This document shows positions 1 to 8,035 of a stretch of 41,630 nt of DNA, piece by piece. The translations under genes were made by a program, and so were the position numbers. The notes under the pieces are model-generated. The model was not told the DNA's origin. It searched no databases and worked only from the letters and a program-made list of their open reading frames with translations. The DNA lies in contig CAMCTY010000015.1 of the NCBI GenBank assembly GCA_945878725.1, positions 1-41,630 on the forward strand, read 5' to 3'. Positions within the stretch are counted from its first letter, which is position 1. Each line of letters begins with the position of its first letter. The DNA comes from Bifidobacterium breve. GTDB lineage: Bacteria; Actinomycetota; Acidimicrobiia; Acidimicrobiales; Acidimicrobilacustridaceae.

Positions 1-132
1 TCCGAGCATCGCCAGAACCGGTTCGGATCGCATTCCTATTCGCTTGAGGAGTGGAGCTTGTCGCGCCCGGAGCTCGACGAACGATTTTCACCGTATCTTT
101 CTCGCTACGCCGAATTTTTGGAGACCCCGTGA
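1..132 (+). CDS. C-terminal end of a sulfotransferase-family protein (partial)
   Basis: Reading from base 1 in frame 1 gives 43 codons and a TGA at 130-132; the 5' part lies outside the window. The tail contains HSYSLEEWSLSRPELDERF, the pattern found at the end of many PAPS-dependent sulfotransferase-family proteins: a short Tyr-Ser-Leu-Glu-Glu turn followed by a helix ending in a Tyr-rich Arg-Tyr motif. No catalytic or PAPS-binding residues are in the visible part, so the family call rests on the tail alone. The stop overlaps the GTG start of the amidase by four bases (GTGA), so the two genes are probably co-translated. Confidence 0.6.
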   Translation, partial: SEHRQNRFGSHSYSLEEWSLSRPELDERFSPYLSRYAEFLETP

Positions 133-1568
133 CCGAAATCGATTCGCTACTCGACTCGCACGACACGATGGGCCTTGCCGCGCTGATCGCCAATGGCGAT
201 GTGACCTCGCTCGAAGTCGTCGATGCATCGATCGCCCGTCTCGAGTCACGCAATCCCATTCTCAATGCTGTCGTCGCAACGCGGATCGAACAGGCACGAC
301 ACGAGGCCAAAACTGGGTCCGCTTCGGGTCCTCTCGCCGGCGTTCCGTTCCTCGTCAAGGACCTGAACTGTGACGTCGCCGGACTTCCCTCCACGAAGGG
401 AAGTCGTCTGTTCGCCGATCACATCGCCACTGAAGACTGTGAACTCACCCGTCGTTTCAAGGCAGCCGGGCTCGTCATCCTGGGCAACACAAACACTCCC
501 GAGTTCGGCAAAAACGCCAGCACCGAACCACTTCTCTTCGGTCCGACTCACAATCCATGGAATACCCGCTTCTCCCCTTGCGGTTCTTCCGGCGGATCGG
601 CAGCGGCCGTCGCCGGCGGCATTGTTCCGTCAGCGCACGCCAACGACGGTGGCGGTTCGATCCGTATTCCCGCATCGGCCTGCGGACTCTTCGGACTCAA
701 GCCCACGCGCGGACGCACGCCGACCTGGCCCATTCCGGCTTCGTTCGCCTATCCAGTCGGAATTGGTCTCGCCGTCACCCGCACGGTGCGCGACACCGCC
801 GCAATCCTCGACGCAGTGGCCGGCCCGATGCCCGGCGATCCTTATCCGGCACCCCCTGCTCCGATCGATGGATCATTCCTCGCAGCCCTGAGCCGATCAC
901 CCGGAAAGCTCCGGATCGGATTCACCACGAAATCAGTCAGCGGAAATACGGCGCATCCGGCCGCAGTCGCCGCGGTGGAAAGGACGGCCCGCCTCCTCGC
1001 CGAACTCGGGCACATCGTCGAGGAAGCTTCACCCGTCTACGACGCGGATGTGCCCTCGAAAGTGTTGACAACGATCATGGGTGTCGCCACCGCCGATCTT
1101 GTCGAGACGCGGCTCGCTCAACTCGGCCGCCCTCTGGCCGACGACGATCTCGAACCAGTCGACCGGGTCTTGCACGAGTACAGCCTCGCCGTGACTGCGT
1201 TCGATCTTGTCCACGCGCAACAATCCCTCGAACGCGTCAGCCGCGATATCGCTCGCTTCTATGCGACGTGGGATCTCTGGCTCACACCGACGCTCAACGT
1301 TCCGGTTCCGGAGATCGGCTACCTCGACATCACGAGTGTTGAAGCGATCTTCACTCGCGCCGGACGCTTCAGCGAAATGACAGCGGTGTTTAACGTGACT
1401 GGACAGCCCGCCATCTCGGTTCCCGCCGGTCTCGACGAACGCGGCCTCCCGGTCGGCGTGCAACTCGTCGGTCGCCATTGCAGCGAGGAAACCCTTCTGC
1501 AGATGGCCCTTCAACTCGAGCAAGCCGCACCGTGGCCCCTCATTGCTCCTTGGCCACCCGCAGCCTGA
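129..1568 (+). CDS. Amidase (amidase signature family)
   Basis: 479-aa amidase-signature hydrolase, predicted to cleave an amide bond in the cytoplasm; the substrate cannot be read from sequence. The Ser-cisSer-Lys triad is recognisable: Lys in VPFLVKDLN (about residue 77), the Gly/Ser loop [14 protein letters not shown] (about 151-164) and the Ser of [20 protein letters not shown] (about 177). The full signature block and C-terminal region ([21 protein letters not shown]) are present and the length is normal. I chose GTG at 129 because it makes a GTGA overlap with the upstream sulfotransferase-like gene; an ATG at 51 would add 26 unconserved residues and overlap that gene by 82 bases. Glutamyl-tRNA amidotransferase subunit A is a relative, but no gatB/gatC lies nearby, so a stand-alone amidase is more likely. 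Confidence 0.9.
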   Translation: MTEIDSLLDSHDTMGLAALIANGDVTSLEVVDASIARLESRNPILNAVVATRIEQARHEAKTGSASGPLAGVPFLVKDLNCDVAGLPSTKGSRLFADHIATEDCELTRRFKAAGLVILGNTNTPEFGKNASTEPLLFGPTHNPWNTRFSPCGSSGGSAAAVAGGIVPSAHANDGGGSIRIPASACGLFGLKPTRGRTPTWPIPASFAYPVGIGLAVTRTVRDTAAILDAVAGPMPGDPYPAPPAPIDGSFLAALSRSPGKLRIGFTTKSVSGNTAHPAAVAAVERTARLLAELGHIVEEASPVYDADVPSKVLTTIMGVATADLVETRLAQLGRPLADDDLEPVDRVLHEYSLAVTAFDLVHAQQSLERVSRDIARFYATWDLWLTPTLNVPVPEIGYLDITSVEAIFTRAGRFSEMTAVFNVTGQPAISVPAGLDERGLPVGVQLVGRHCSEETLLQMALQLEQAAPWPLIAPWPPAA

Positions 1569-1623
1569 GTTCCCGATCCGTGACACAGCGCAACGCTAGG
1601 AAGCGTGCCCGAAATAGGTGGCT

Positions 1624-2031
1624 TCAGCCTCGCTCGTAGACCGGAGCGTCCGGACGATAAGCGCCGGTGAGCAAGGACGACGACATCAGGAAATCGGCAG
1701 TGGCCCGATTGCTGGCAATGGGAATGTTCCAGACGATCGCGATTCGCAACAGCGCTCGCACATCCGGATCATGCGGTTGTGGTTCGAGCGGATCCCAGAA
1801 GAACACAAGCATGTCGATGCGACCATCGGCGATCATCGCTCCGATCTGCTGGTCACCGCCGAGCGGGCCGCTGCGCAGCCGAGTGATCGAGAGCCCGAGC
1901 GAATCGGTGAGCATCTGACCTGTCGTTCCGGTCGCCCACAGGCGGTGCGACGCAAGAATGTCAACATTCGAACGCGCCCACTCAAGTAAATCGGGCTTCT
2001 TGTTGTCATGAGCGACTAGGGCAATGCGCAT
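1624..2031 (-). CDS. mgsA: Methylglyoxal synthase
   Basis: 135-aa enzyme converting dihydroxyacetone phosphate to methylglyoxal and phosphate, a glycolytic bypass. Family motifs are all visible: IALVAHD at 3-9, ATGTTG at 33-38, SGPLGGDQQIGA with the catalytic Asp at 60, FFWDPL with Asp 80, PHDPDV with His 87, and WNIPIASNRATAD at 101-113. The start at 2031 (MRIALVAHD) matches short family members that begin just before this strand. In-frame upstream ATGs at 2085 and 2142 would add 18 or 37 residues; none of the three starts has a clear Shine-Dalgarno. It converges with the amidase, 55 bases apart. This enzyme is not common in actinobacteria. Confidence 0.92.
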   Translation of the reverse strand: MRIALVAHDNKKPDLLEWARSNVDILASHRLWATGTTGQMLTDSLGLSITRLRSGPLGGDQQIGAMIADGRIDMLVFFWDPLEPQPHDPDVRALLRIAIVWNIPIASNRATADFLMSSSLLTGAYRPDAPVYERG

Positions 2032-2154
2032 CTGGTCGTGTTCTGAGTGTTCAGGATTTCTATTTTCAGGAATCTTGATATTCATGATTTGAAACAAGAA
2101 TGCCCGGCGAACCTTGCCAAAGAACAACAGCAGGGTTTCCATGTGATGAACTAC

Positions 2155-2193
2155 AAAAAAGCCGTCGAAGTCGGCAGCGAATATTGACGGCTT
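2155..2193 (-). terminator. Terminator-like hairpin with U-tract, minus strand
   Basis: Arms 2159-2166 (AAGCCGTC) and 2186-2193 (GACGGCTT) pair perfectly over 8 bp with a 19-nt loop. On the minus strand the stem is followed by six T (the A run at 2155-2160), as in a Rho-independent terminator. No convincing minus-strand gene ends just upstream, because the SDR gene to the right reads the other way. On the plus strand there is no T run. The hairpin itself is clear; the function is uncertain. Confidence 0.4.
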
Positions 2194-2289
2194 AGGCGTC
2201 GCTCAAATCTGGCATCGCTCTCAGTCGGCGGATGGGTCAGAATGAAGACACCGGATGCAAACTCTCCGGAATCCTGAGGGGGAAGATCC

Positions 2290-3048
2290 ATGTCCGCAAA
2301 ATCAACATCAGGCGTTGTCGTCACCGGTGGAGCATCAGGTATCGGTCGGGCCTGCGCCCAGGCAATCGCTGAACAGGGGCGATCGGTCGCCATCTGGGAT
2401 CTTGACCAGGCCAAGGCCGAAGCAACGGCAGCCGAAATCGCAGCCGAGACCGGAGTCGTCACGTTCGGTCGCGGTATCGATGTGACAAAGACTGCCGACT
2501 TCGATGCCGCCATCGACGCCACCCGCGAGGTGATCGGTGAGATCGGTGGACTCGTGCACGCGGCCGGAACAGTCCGAGCGCAGTCGATCGGCAAACTCGA
2601 TGAAGCGGGCTGGGACTTCGTTCTCAACGTCAACCTGCGGGCATTTCCACTCCTTGTCCAGGCTCTTCATGCCGATCTGAAAGCCTCCCCCGGAGCTTCT
2701 GTCGTCGGTATTGCGTCCATCGAAGCGTGGGTCGGGAACGAAGCCATTCCGGCCTACTGCGCATCCAAGGCCGGCATGCTCGGAGCGGTGCGTTCCATGT
2801 CCCATCGTCTTGCTCAGGACGACATCCGGGTCAACGCCATTTGCCCCGGATTCATCGAAACCCCGATGCTCGCGCCATCACTCGCTGCGCCCGGCGTCCG
2901 CGAACAATTCAGCGCCGAAGCCCCGATGGGCCGAATCGGTCGACCGTCGGAAATCGGTGAGCCCGCCGCATTCCTGCTCAGCAACGCAGCCTCGTTTATT
3001 ACCGGACAATCACTCATTGTCGACGGTGGCGTACTCGCAATTGTCTGA
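2290..3048 (+). CDS. SDR-family NAD(P)-dependent oxidoreductase
   Basis: 252-aa classical short-chain dehydrogenase/reductase, one Rossmann domain, cytoplasmic. Visible features: the cofactor loop TGGASGIG at 12-19, HAAGTV at 90-95 in place of the usual NAG, the NVN region near 113-115, and catalytic Ser 143, Tyr 156 and Lys 160 in the AYCASK motif. The PG-x-I-x-T segment after beta-6 (NAICPGFIETPM) and the C-terminal SFITGQSLIVDGG are standard. The substrate is unknown; many such enzymes act on 3-oxoacyl or secondary alcohol groups. Asp 37 after beta-2 (AIWDLDQ) suggests NAD(H) preference. A strong ribosome binding site (GAGGGGGAAG) lies before the ATG. It appears monocistronic and converges with the glycosyltransferase. 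Confidence 0.93.
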   Translation: MSAKSTSGVVVTGGASGIGRACAQAIAEQGRSVAIWDLDQAKAEATAAEIAAETGVVTFGRGIDVTKTADFDAAIDATREVIGEIGGLVHAAGTVRAQSIGKLDEAGWDFVLNVNLRAFPLLVQALHADLKASPGASVVGIASIEAWVGNEAIPAYCASKAGMLGAVRSMSHRLAQDDIRVNAICPGFIETPMLAPSLAAPGVREQFSAEAPMGRIGRPSEIGEPAAFLLSNAASFITGQSLIVDGGVLAIV

Positions 3049-3095
3049 GTGAATCTCTAAGCGTGCGCTCGGACATTCTTCAGGAAACAACGTCC

Positions 3096-4640
3096 TCAGG
3101 GACACGCCTTGCTGTCCAAACGCCATACGGGAAGTCCGTTGATCTGCGCGTCGAATCGATAGCACCGCTCCATCAACGCGCCGATCGGATACAAATCTGG
3201 CGAGTATCCCGACCAGTCTGTTCCCGGTCGAGCCGCATCGATGATCAGTATCGGGGGATCAGTCTCGAGGTCGTCAAAAAACATTTGCCAACGAGATGAA
3301 TACGGCTCGGACTCAACCACTCCGGGGTCGAGATTCGTCGACCGGCTCGCCCAGTTTCCCGTGAGGTACCCGTCATGGAGAAACACACCGGCTGGTTGAC
3401 GCTCGGCGGAAACGTAGACGTCGGGAAGCGCCCCCCAGACAAGAATTCGATCGTCTGTCGTCGTCGTGGCCTGGACATACCGACCGAGAGCGGTGAAGTT
3501 AGACAAATCCGGTCGGTGAATGAACGCCAACCCGACCAGCGCAAACACAAGCGCCGCGCTGAGACCCACGACGAAGTGCCAGGCCCGTCTCGTTGCAACG
3601 GAAAGTCCGATCCCTGAAAGCACCGCTAGGGGCGGAACTAGCTGTTGGTAGTAGTGGCCGAAGAAGCGCAATCCGATCGGGATAGCGAGAACAGAAGCAA
3701 GACCCCACACAACCATCGTCGAGTCGAGGCGGACCCGTCGGGTGAGCCCCGCCCACACTCCATAGAACAGCGGAAGGTGAAAACCGACGAACACCGCGGT
3801 CAACCCGAGACCGACGCCGAGAGCACGAACTGTCGAAATCCCACCATCGAGATAGTCGGCGTTGTCGGTCCATGCCCAGCGCCACATCAGGCCGATGTCG
3901 ACGATAAGCGCCATAGGCACGAGCGCAATCGCTGCTCCCACCATCACCGCAACGAGATTACGGAACCGGTCGCGCTGTCGACGGAGAATCTCCCACGCGA
4001 TCGGTAAGACGATCACGATGTACGGCTGCTTGCAGTTCACCGCGAGCATCAGAGCGGCGCCCGCTAAACCGAACCAGCGCCATGAGCGCTGTTGATCCGC
4101 ACGCGAAGACACAACAAACAACATCGCCGCCGAGGCGGGAAGCAGTCCCCACAATTCGAAGTTGGCCGCCTGCGCATCCACCGGGAGAAAGAGAGAAGCC
4201 CCGACGACTGCGAGCGTTCCCGCGGCAAGTGCCGCCGAACGCCGCGCCACCAATCGTCGGACGATCAGTGTGACAACGACACCGTTGGCGAATATCAGTA
4301 GAGCGCAGACCAATCGCACGAGCCGCATATCAACACCGACGGAACGAATCGCAGCGTAGAGATAGGGAACAATCGGTGGTTTGCGATCAATAAATGTGAC
4401 GTACATTTCGCCACCACTTCGTAACGAGTCACCCATCACACTCAGGTACGACTCGTCACGATCGAACATTCCTGAGAAGACCACGCCGGGGAGACGAGTG
4501 ACGAGCGTCGCGATCCCGAGTGTTCCGAGCACCACGAACGACCATCGCATCCGCGCCAGCCGATCACGGATCGCTGATTCGCGATCGTGCACACGGGCAC
4601 CAATCGCGTCTCGACGACTCGCATGGATCGGGATGGTCAC
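3096..4640 (-). CDS. GT39/ArnT-like integral membrane glycosyltransferase
   Basis: 514-aa polytopic membrane protein with roughly ten or more hydrophobic helices, of the GT-C class that moves sugars from polyprenyl-phosphate donors to protein or envelope acceptors. The first extracytoplasmic loop has the Asp-Glu pair typical of the superfamily (FDRDESYLSVMGDSL, about 60-74), followed by YVTFIDRKPPIVPYLYA, the loop in which ArnT/GT39 members carry conserved Asp/Lys/Pro. NCKQPYIVIVLP lies in a central helix. The C-terminal 130 residues are soluble and contain RILVWGALPDVYV, which recurs in such proteins. The start is a GTG at 4638-4640 with GGAG five bases upstream. Donor and acceptor are not identifiable. 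It is divergent from the SnoaL-like gene. Confidence 0.75.
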   Translation of the reverse strand: MTIPIHASRRDAIGARVHDRESAIRDRLARMRWSFVVLGTLGIATLVTRLPGVVFSGMFDRDESYLSVMGDSLRSGGEMYVTFIDRKPPIVPYLYAAIRSVGVDMRLVRLVCALLIFANGVVVTLIVRRLVARRSAALAAGTLAVVGASLFLPVDAQAANFELWGLLPASAAMLFVVSSRADQQRSWRWFGLAGAALMLAVNCKQPYIVIVLPIAWEILRRQRDRFRNLVAVMVGAAIALVPMALIVDIGLMWRWAWTDNADYLDGGISTVRALGVGLGLTAVFVGFHLPLFYGVWAGLTRRVRLDSTMVVWGLASVLAIPIGLRFFGHYYQQLVPPLAVLSGIGLSVATRRAWHFVVGLSAALVFALVGLAFIHRPDLSNFTALGRYVQATTTTDDRILVWGALPDVYVSAERQPAGVFLHDGYLTGNWASRSTNLDPGVVESEPYSSRWQMFFDDLETDPPILIIDAARPGTDWSGYSPDLYPIGALMERCYRFDAQINGLPVWRLDSKACP

Positions 4641-4716
4641 GAAATCTCCAGGGGGCGACAGGCATCCGGGCGGATTACATGTCGAAGTTCAATCAGTCTT
4701 ATCGCTCAGGAGGGCC

Positions 4717-4722
4717 TACGCT
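4717..4722 (+). promoter_or_regulatory. -10 hexamer TACGCT before SnoaL-like gene
   Basis: TACGCT fits the actinobacterial TANNNT -10 and ends 8 nt before the GTG at 4731, so transcription would begin at or within two bases of the start codon. No -35 is evident. An AGGAGG at 4708-4713 is too far from any start (17 nt) to act as a normal ribosome binding site. Confidence 0.35.
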
Positions 4723-4730
4723 CGACACCC

Positions 4731-5270
4731 GTGACGGCAAACACCGATAGTTCCGAAAACATGTCGGCTGAACTTCGGGAACTCCTCGACAAACAGTCGA
4801 TTCACGAGGTGATTCTCCGATACTGCCGCGGGATCGATCGCGGCGACATTGATCTGGTCCGAGCATGTTTCCATCCCGACGCATCAGATACACACGGTTC
4901 GTTTCAGGGAAACGTTGACGAGTTCCTTGCGTGGGCGTTCCACCTTCTTTCTCGCTATGACTCGACGATGCATCTCGTGGCGAATCATCTCGTAACGATC
5001 CGCGGCGACGCTGCAGTCGCCGAGACTTACGGCATCGCGCATCACCGCTCAGCCGATCCTGATCCGCGTCGAAACCTCAAAGTCGGTTTCCGCTATCTCG
5101 ACCGGTTCGAACGACGGGCATCGGGCCCGTGGCTCATCGCCCATCGCACCGCCACCACCGAATGGGTGGAGGCGCCGGTTGAGGGACAGTTTTGGCCCAT
5201 CCCTGCCGACTCCGCCGTCGGAACACGCGACGCGACCGATCCACTCCATCGACTTCTCGACGAACTCTGA
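4731..5270 (+). CDS. SnoaL-like (NTF2 fold) protein
   Basis: 179-aa protein of the SnoaL_4/NTF2-like superfamily, small cone-shaped alpha+beta barrels that include hydroxylating-dioxygenase beta-like and isomerase-like enzymes. The opening helix LLDKQSIHEVILRYCRGIDR followed by DLVRACFHPDASDTHGSF is the family hallmark. His 125-126 in IAHHRS and the DRFERR strand fit the barrel, but catalytic residues cannot be assigned. The start is taken as GTG 4731 because of the near-leaderless -10; ATG 4761 is the alternative and would lose 10 residues. The 79-base gap to the alcohol dehydrogenase with its own Shine-Dalgarno permits, but does not prove, one transcript. Confidence 0.8.
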   Translation: MTANTDSSENMSAELRELLDKQSIHEVILRYCRGIDRGDIDLVRACFHPDASDTHGSFQGNVDEFLAWAFHLLSRYDSTMHLVANHLVTIRGDAAVAETYGIAHHRSADPDPRRNLKVGFRYLDRFERRASGPWLIAHRTATTEWVEAPVEGQFWPIPADSAVGTRDATDPLHRLLDEL

Positions 5271-5349
5271 TTCACTCCAGCCAGGAATTCGATCCCTCAT
5301 AAGTGTCCCGGTATCTGCCAGTCTTCTGAATCTCACAGGGGGAATTTCT

Positions 5350-6285
5350 ATGCGTGCAGTCCGATGTCCCGAAGGAATACCGCAGGTCGTTGAGGTACCC
5401 GTACCGACTGGCGACGGAATCCTCGTCAAGGTTGCCTCGGCCGGGATCTGCGGTTCCGATCTCCATCTCCTCCCGATGGGCCTCCAGGCCACGTTCGGTC
5501 ACGAGATTGCCGGAACACTTGCCGACGGCACGCCGGTCGCCCTTGAACCGTTTGCGCCCTGCGGCACCTGTCCTGCGTGCATCGACGGCACCTATCACCG
5601 TTGCATCCTCGGACCCGGCATGGTTTTTGGTGTGGGCCACGATGGCGGCATGGCCGATCAGGTCATGGTCCCCGTTTCGTCCATCGCTCGCCTTCCCCAC
5701 GGAGTCCCGGCGCTCAACGGTTGTCTCGTCGAACCACTTGCCGTCGCGGTCCATGGTGTTCGACGCGGCGCAATTCGCGGAACAGACCGAGTGGCTGTCA
5801 TCGGAGGCGGAACCATCGGTCAGATGGCACTCGTCGTTTCCCAACAGACCGGTGCGGCCGTCGACCTAACTGCGCGTCACGAGCGTCAGAAAGAAGCCGC
5901 AGAGCGACTCGGCGCCGGAGAGATTTCCGGCAACGGCTACGACGTCGTTATCGAGGCGGCCGGAACCGCGTCCGCCCTCGCCGAGGCAGTCGATCGCTGT
6001 CGCCCCGGCGGGACCGTCGTGCTCCTCGGAAGTTATTGGGACGGAAACGTCGAGATGCCGGGGCTCAGCATCACGATGAAAGAGATCACTCTTGTTCCTG
6101 CCGTGATGTACAGCCGGGTCGGACCCTCGCGCGACATCGACGTGGCGGCGACGATTCTTGCTGATCGCCCCGAACTTCCCGACGCGGTCATCACCCATCG
6201 TTTCCCGCTCGATGCCGCCGGCCAGGCCTTTGCCGTCGCCGCCGACCGCTCGTCCGGTTCGATCAAGGTCGTGCTCGAACCCTAA
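5350..6285 (+). CDS. Zinc-dependent alcohol dehydrogenase (MDR family)
   Basis: 311-aa medium-chain dehydrogenase/reductase. Catalytic zinc ligands: Cys 34 in AGICGSDLHL and His 51-Glu 52 in FGHEIAG, with a later Glu in VEPLAVAVHG. The structural zinc loop is present with Cys 71, 74, 77 and 85 (CGTCPACIDGTYHRC). The Rossmann motif is VIGGGTIGQMA, followed by DVVIEAAGTASAL. The protein is about 30 residues shorter than typical family members but no core block is missing. ATG 5350 is preceded by AGGGGGA at a good distance; an upstream in-frame ATG at 5179 would overlap the SnoaL-like gene by about 90 bases. It probably oxidises a secondary alcohol or polyol; the substrate is unknown. Confidence 0.92.
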   Translation: MRAVRCPEGIPQVVEVPVPTGDGILVKVASAGICGSDLHLLPMGLQATFGHEIAGTLADGTPVALEPFAPCGTCPACIDGTYHRCILGPGMVFGVGHDGGMADQVMVPVSSIARLPHGVPALNGCLVEPLAVAVHGVRRGAIRGTDRVAVIGGGTIGQMALVVSQQTGAAVDLTARHERQKEAAERLGAGEISGNGYDVVIEAAGTASALAEAVDRCRPGGTVVLLGSYWDGNVEMPGLSITMKEITLVPAVMYSRVGPSRDIDVAATILADRPELPDAVITHRFPLDAAGQAFAVAADRSSGSIKVVLEP

Positions 6286-6339
6286 ATCCTGAACCCTTCG
6301 TCATCGCACGAACTATCGGTCCGTGCGGAAGGTGACGGC

Positions 6340-6588
6340 TTAGGAACCCAGTCGTTCGACCAGTTCCTTCACGGAGGGATTCACGAGGATCGCATCGCCC
6401 ACGAGCACGCTCGGAACGGTTTCGCTTCCGATGCGATTGTTGAGCATCGCCCGGGCATCTGCGTCCTCCCAGATGTTCAGACGTTCGTGTTCGATCCCCT
6501 GCCGTTCAAGGCCCGAGAACAGCACCCGGCAAAACGGGCAACCGGGCCGCCACAGCACAACGGGAAGAGTCGTTGACGATTCGCTCAT
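6340..6588 (-). CDS. Glutaredoxin/mycoredoxin-like protein
   Basis: 82-aa thioredoxin-fold protein. The dithiol active site CPFC is at residues 17-20 (WRPGCPFCRVLF), the cis-proline is Pro 59 in ETVPSVLVGD, and NPSVKELVERLG closes the fold. Size and motif match glutaredoxin-like mycoredoxins of actinobacteria, which reduce mixed disulfides with mycothiol. The gene begins 4 nt after the stop of the DsbA-like gene, so the two are almost certainly one operon and may act on the same thiol pool. Glutaredoxin versus mycoredoxin cannot be settled from sequence; host thiol chemistry favours mycoredoxin. Confidence 0.85.
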   Translation of the reverse strand: MSESSTTLPVVLWRPGCPFCRVLFSGLERQGIEHERLNIWEDADARAMLNNRIGSETVPSVLVGDAILVNPSVKELVERLGS

Positions 6589-6592
6589 GCGT

Positions 6593-7249
6593 TCAGTCGA
6601 ATTCCAGCGGATCCCGGAGGGATCGTTTCAGTTCTGCGAATCCGCGGGTGCCGGCGAGGACAGTGACCGCATCCCACAGCTCGAGAGCTTCTGTGCCTCG
6701 TGGAATCCGCGAGATCACAGGACCGAAGAGTGACGCCTCCCGATCGGTCCCCGGGTTGAACGTAAGTATCGGTGTACCGACATCTCGACCAGTGCGCCCA
6801 AGGGCCTCCTCGGTCTCTCGGCGCAGCACATCGTCGTAGGACTCGTCCGTGGCCGCTTCAACCAGAGCCGGATCAAGACCGGCATTGGCAATGATTTCGG
6901 CCATGAGGCCCTCGGGAATTGGCCCGCCGCCGAAAATCGCCACCGACAAGCCATCGTCATGCATCGGCTTTCCAGCCGCCGCATAAAATTTGGCCACGGC
7001 ATCGTTTCCACCCACGAGACGCGCGTTTGCAGCAACACGGAGCATTTGTTGACCGAGCCCATGTAGCGCCGGATAGGCAGGGGGAAACTCCGAGTAGTCA
7101 CGGTTCTCGTTCACAATCGCCAGGCAGATGAAGCGCCATTGCACGGTGAGGCCACGTAACTCGGAAACCTCGACCACCCAGCGGCTCGTGATCCAGGCAA
7201 ACGGGCAGATCGGATCGAAGAAGAATTCGAGATCGGCTTTTTGACTCAT
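6593..7249 (-). CDS. DsbA-family protein, Rv2466c-like mycothiol-dependent reductase
   Basis: 218-aa thioredoxin-fold protein with a helical insertion, no signal peptide, so cytoplasmic. The N-terminus FFFDPICPFAWITSRW matches the Rv2466c/mycothiol-dependent nitroreductase group; the nucleophile is Cys 15. The second active-site position is Ala 18 rather than Cys, so this is a monothiol form. The cis-proline is in GTPILTFNPG and the C-terminal FGPVISRIPRG block is typical. Known relatives use mycothiol to reduce disulfides or nitro compounds. The start ATG lies 6 nt after a TAACGT -10, implying a leaderless transcript; a GGAGG only one base from the ATG is too close to be useful. Confidence 0.85.
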   Translation of the reverse strand: MSQKADLEFFFDPICPFAWITSRWVVEVSELRGLTVQWRFICLAIVNENRDYSEFPPAYPALHGLGQQMLRVAANARLVGGNDAVAKFYAAAGKPMHDDGLSVAIFGGGPIPEGLMAEIIANAGLDPALVEAATDESYDDVLRRETEEALGRTGRDVGTPILTFNPGTDREASLFGPVISRIPRGTEALELWDAVTVLAGTRGFAELKRSLRDPLEFD

Positions 7250-7255
7250 GCCTCC

Positions 7256-7261
7256 ACGTTA
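7256..7261 (-). promoter_or_regulatory. -10 hexamer TAACGT, leaderless promoter of the DsbA-like gene
   Basis: On the minus strand TAACGT is followed by exactly 6 nt and the ATG at 7249, the geometry of actinobacterial leaderless promoters in which the start codon is +1. Confidence 0.5.
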
Positions 7262-7350
7262 GGCCGACGAGTCGATCCGCAACGCCCTGCACTCTCCATC
7301 GCTAGTGAACCAAACGTCACTTCGATTCCCGACGAGCTCGGCAAAGCCGA

Positions 7351-7356
7351 TAAATT
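7351..7356 (+). promoter_or_regulatory. -10 hexamer TAAATT, leaderless promoter of the TetR gene
   Basis: TAAATT is followed by 6 nt (CATCTC) and the GTG at 7363; no Shine-Dalgarno is present. It is divergent from the DsbA-like promoter, with about 95 bp between the two hexamers. The TetR protein could therefore control both from this gap, although I see no clear palindromic operator. Confidence 0.5.
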
Positions 7357-7362
7357 CATCTC

Positions 7363-8031
7363 GTGAACGATCCGTCCGCAACAGGCCACCAGGTGCTGCC
7401 GCGCCTTGAAAACGACCTCGAGGTTTTTGCTGCGGCACTCGAGAGCCGCGGCGCTTCGACTGCCGACATTCTTGATGGCCGGAGACTGCGCACCGAGCGA
7501 GGTCGGACGCTCGTGATTGAGACGACTCTGGCGATGGTCAACGCCGGCCACATTCCGACCAACGCCGAGATCGCAGCAACGTGCGGCATCTCCGAGCGGA
7601 CCATCTTTCGTTACTTCCCTGATCGCGATGCGCTGATGCTGGCACTGGGGGCCGAGGTGTATCCCCGTATCGCCCACTGCCTCGATCTCGATCCCCCCGC
7701 CGGAGATCTTCTCGCTCGGGTGACGACACTCGTCCGGCTCAGGATTGAACTTGTGGTCGTGGCCCGACCATTCTCTCGGGCAATCGAGCTAACCGCCCGC
7801 AAGTCTCCGCTTGCGGCAACATTCCTTGATCTTCGGCGAGAGCGCATGCGCGCACAACTGCGCGAATGGTTCGCACCGGAACTTGTCGGTCGACAACCGT
7901 CCGACGTCGGAATTCTCGACATGCTCCTCTCCTCTGAATCGATCGGTCAGCAGCGTGAGCAATTCAATGATGAGGAACTAGCCGATGCTCTCGTCGCGGC
8001 GATCATGACGCTTCTGCAGCGGCAGTCCTGA
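7363..8031 (+). CDS. TetR/AcrR-family transcriptional regulator
   Basis: 222-aa regulator with an N-terminal DNA-binding domain and an all-helical ligand domain. The helix-turn-helix spans about residues 64-90: TNAEIAATCGISERTIFRYF is the classic TetR recognition element, preceded by the helix RTLVIETTLAMVNAG. The first 40 residues before the domain are an unusual extension, but the leaderless -10 at 7351 supports the GTG start at 7363. The regulator is divergent from the thiol-redox pair, so that pair and its own gene are the first candidate targets. It converges with yraN, the two stops being only 4 nt apart. Confidence 0.9.
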   Translation: MNDPSATGHQVLPRLENDLEVFAAALESRGASTADILDGRRLRTERGRTLVIETTLAMVNAGHIPTNAEIAATCGISERTIFRYFPDRDALMLALGAEVYPRIAHCLDLDPPAGDLLARVTTLVRLRIELVVVARPFSRAIELTARKSPLAATFLDLRRERMRAQLREWFAPELVGRQPSDVGILDMLLSSESIGQQREQFNDEELADALVAAIMTLLQRQS

Positions 8032-8035
8032 CGGC

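Noticed and set aside
51-128. Longer amidase start at ATG 51
   Set aside because: Adds 26 unconserved residues and overlaps the sulfotransferase-like end by 82 bases; the GTGA junction at 129 is better.
2194-2289. Possible tRNA or small RNA in the mgsA-SDR gap
   Set aside because: No cloverleaf, T-loop consensus or second stem found; only the single hairpin at 2159-2193 is convincing.
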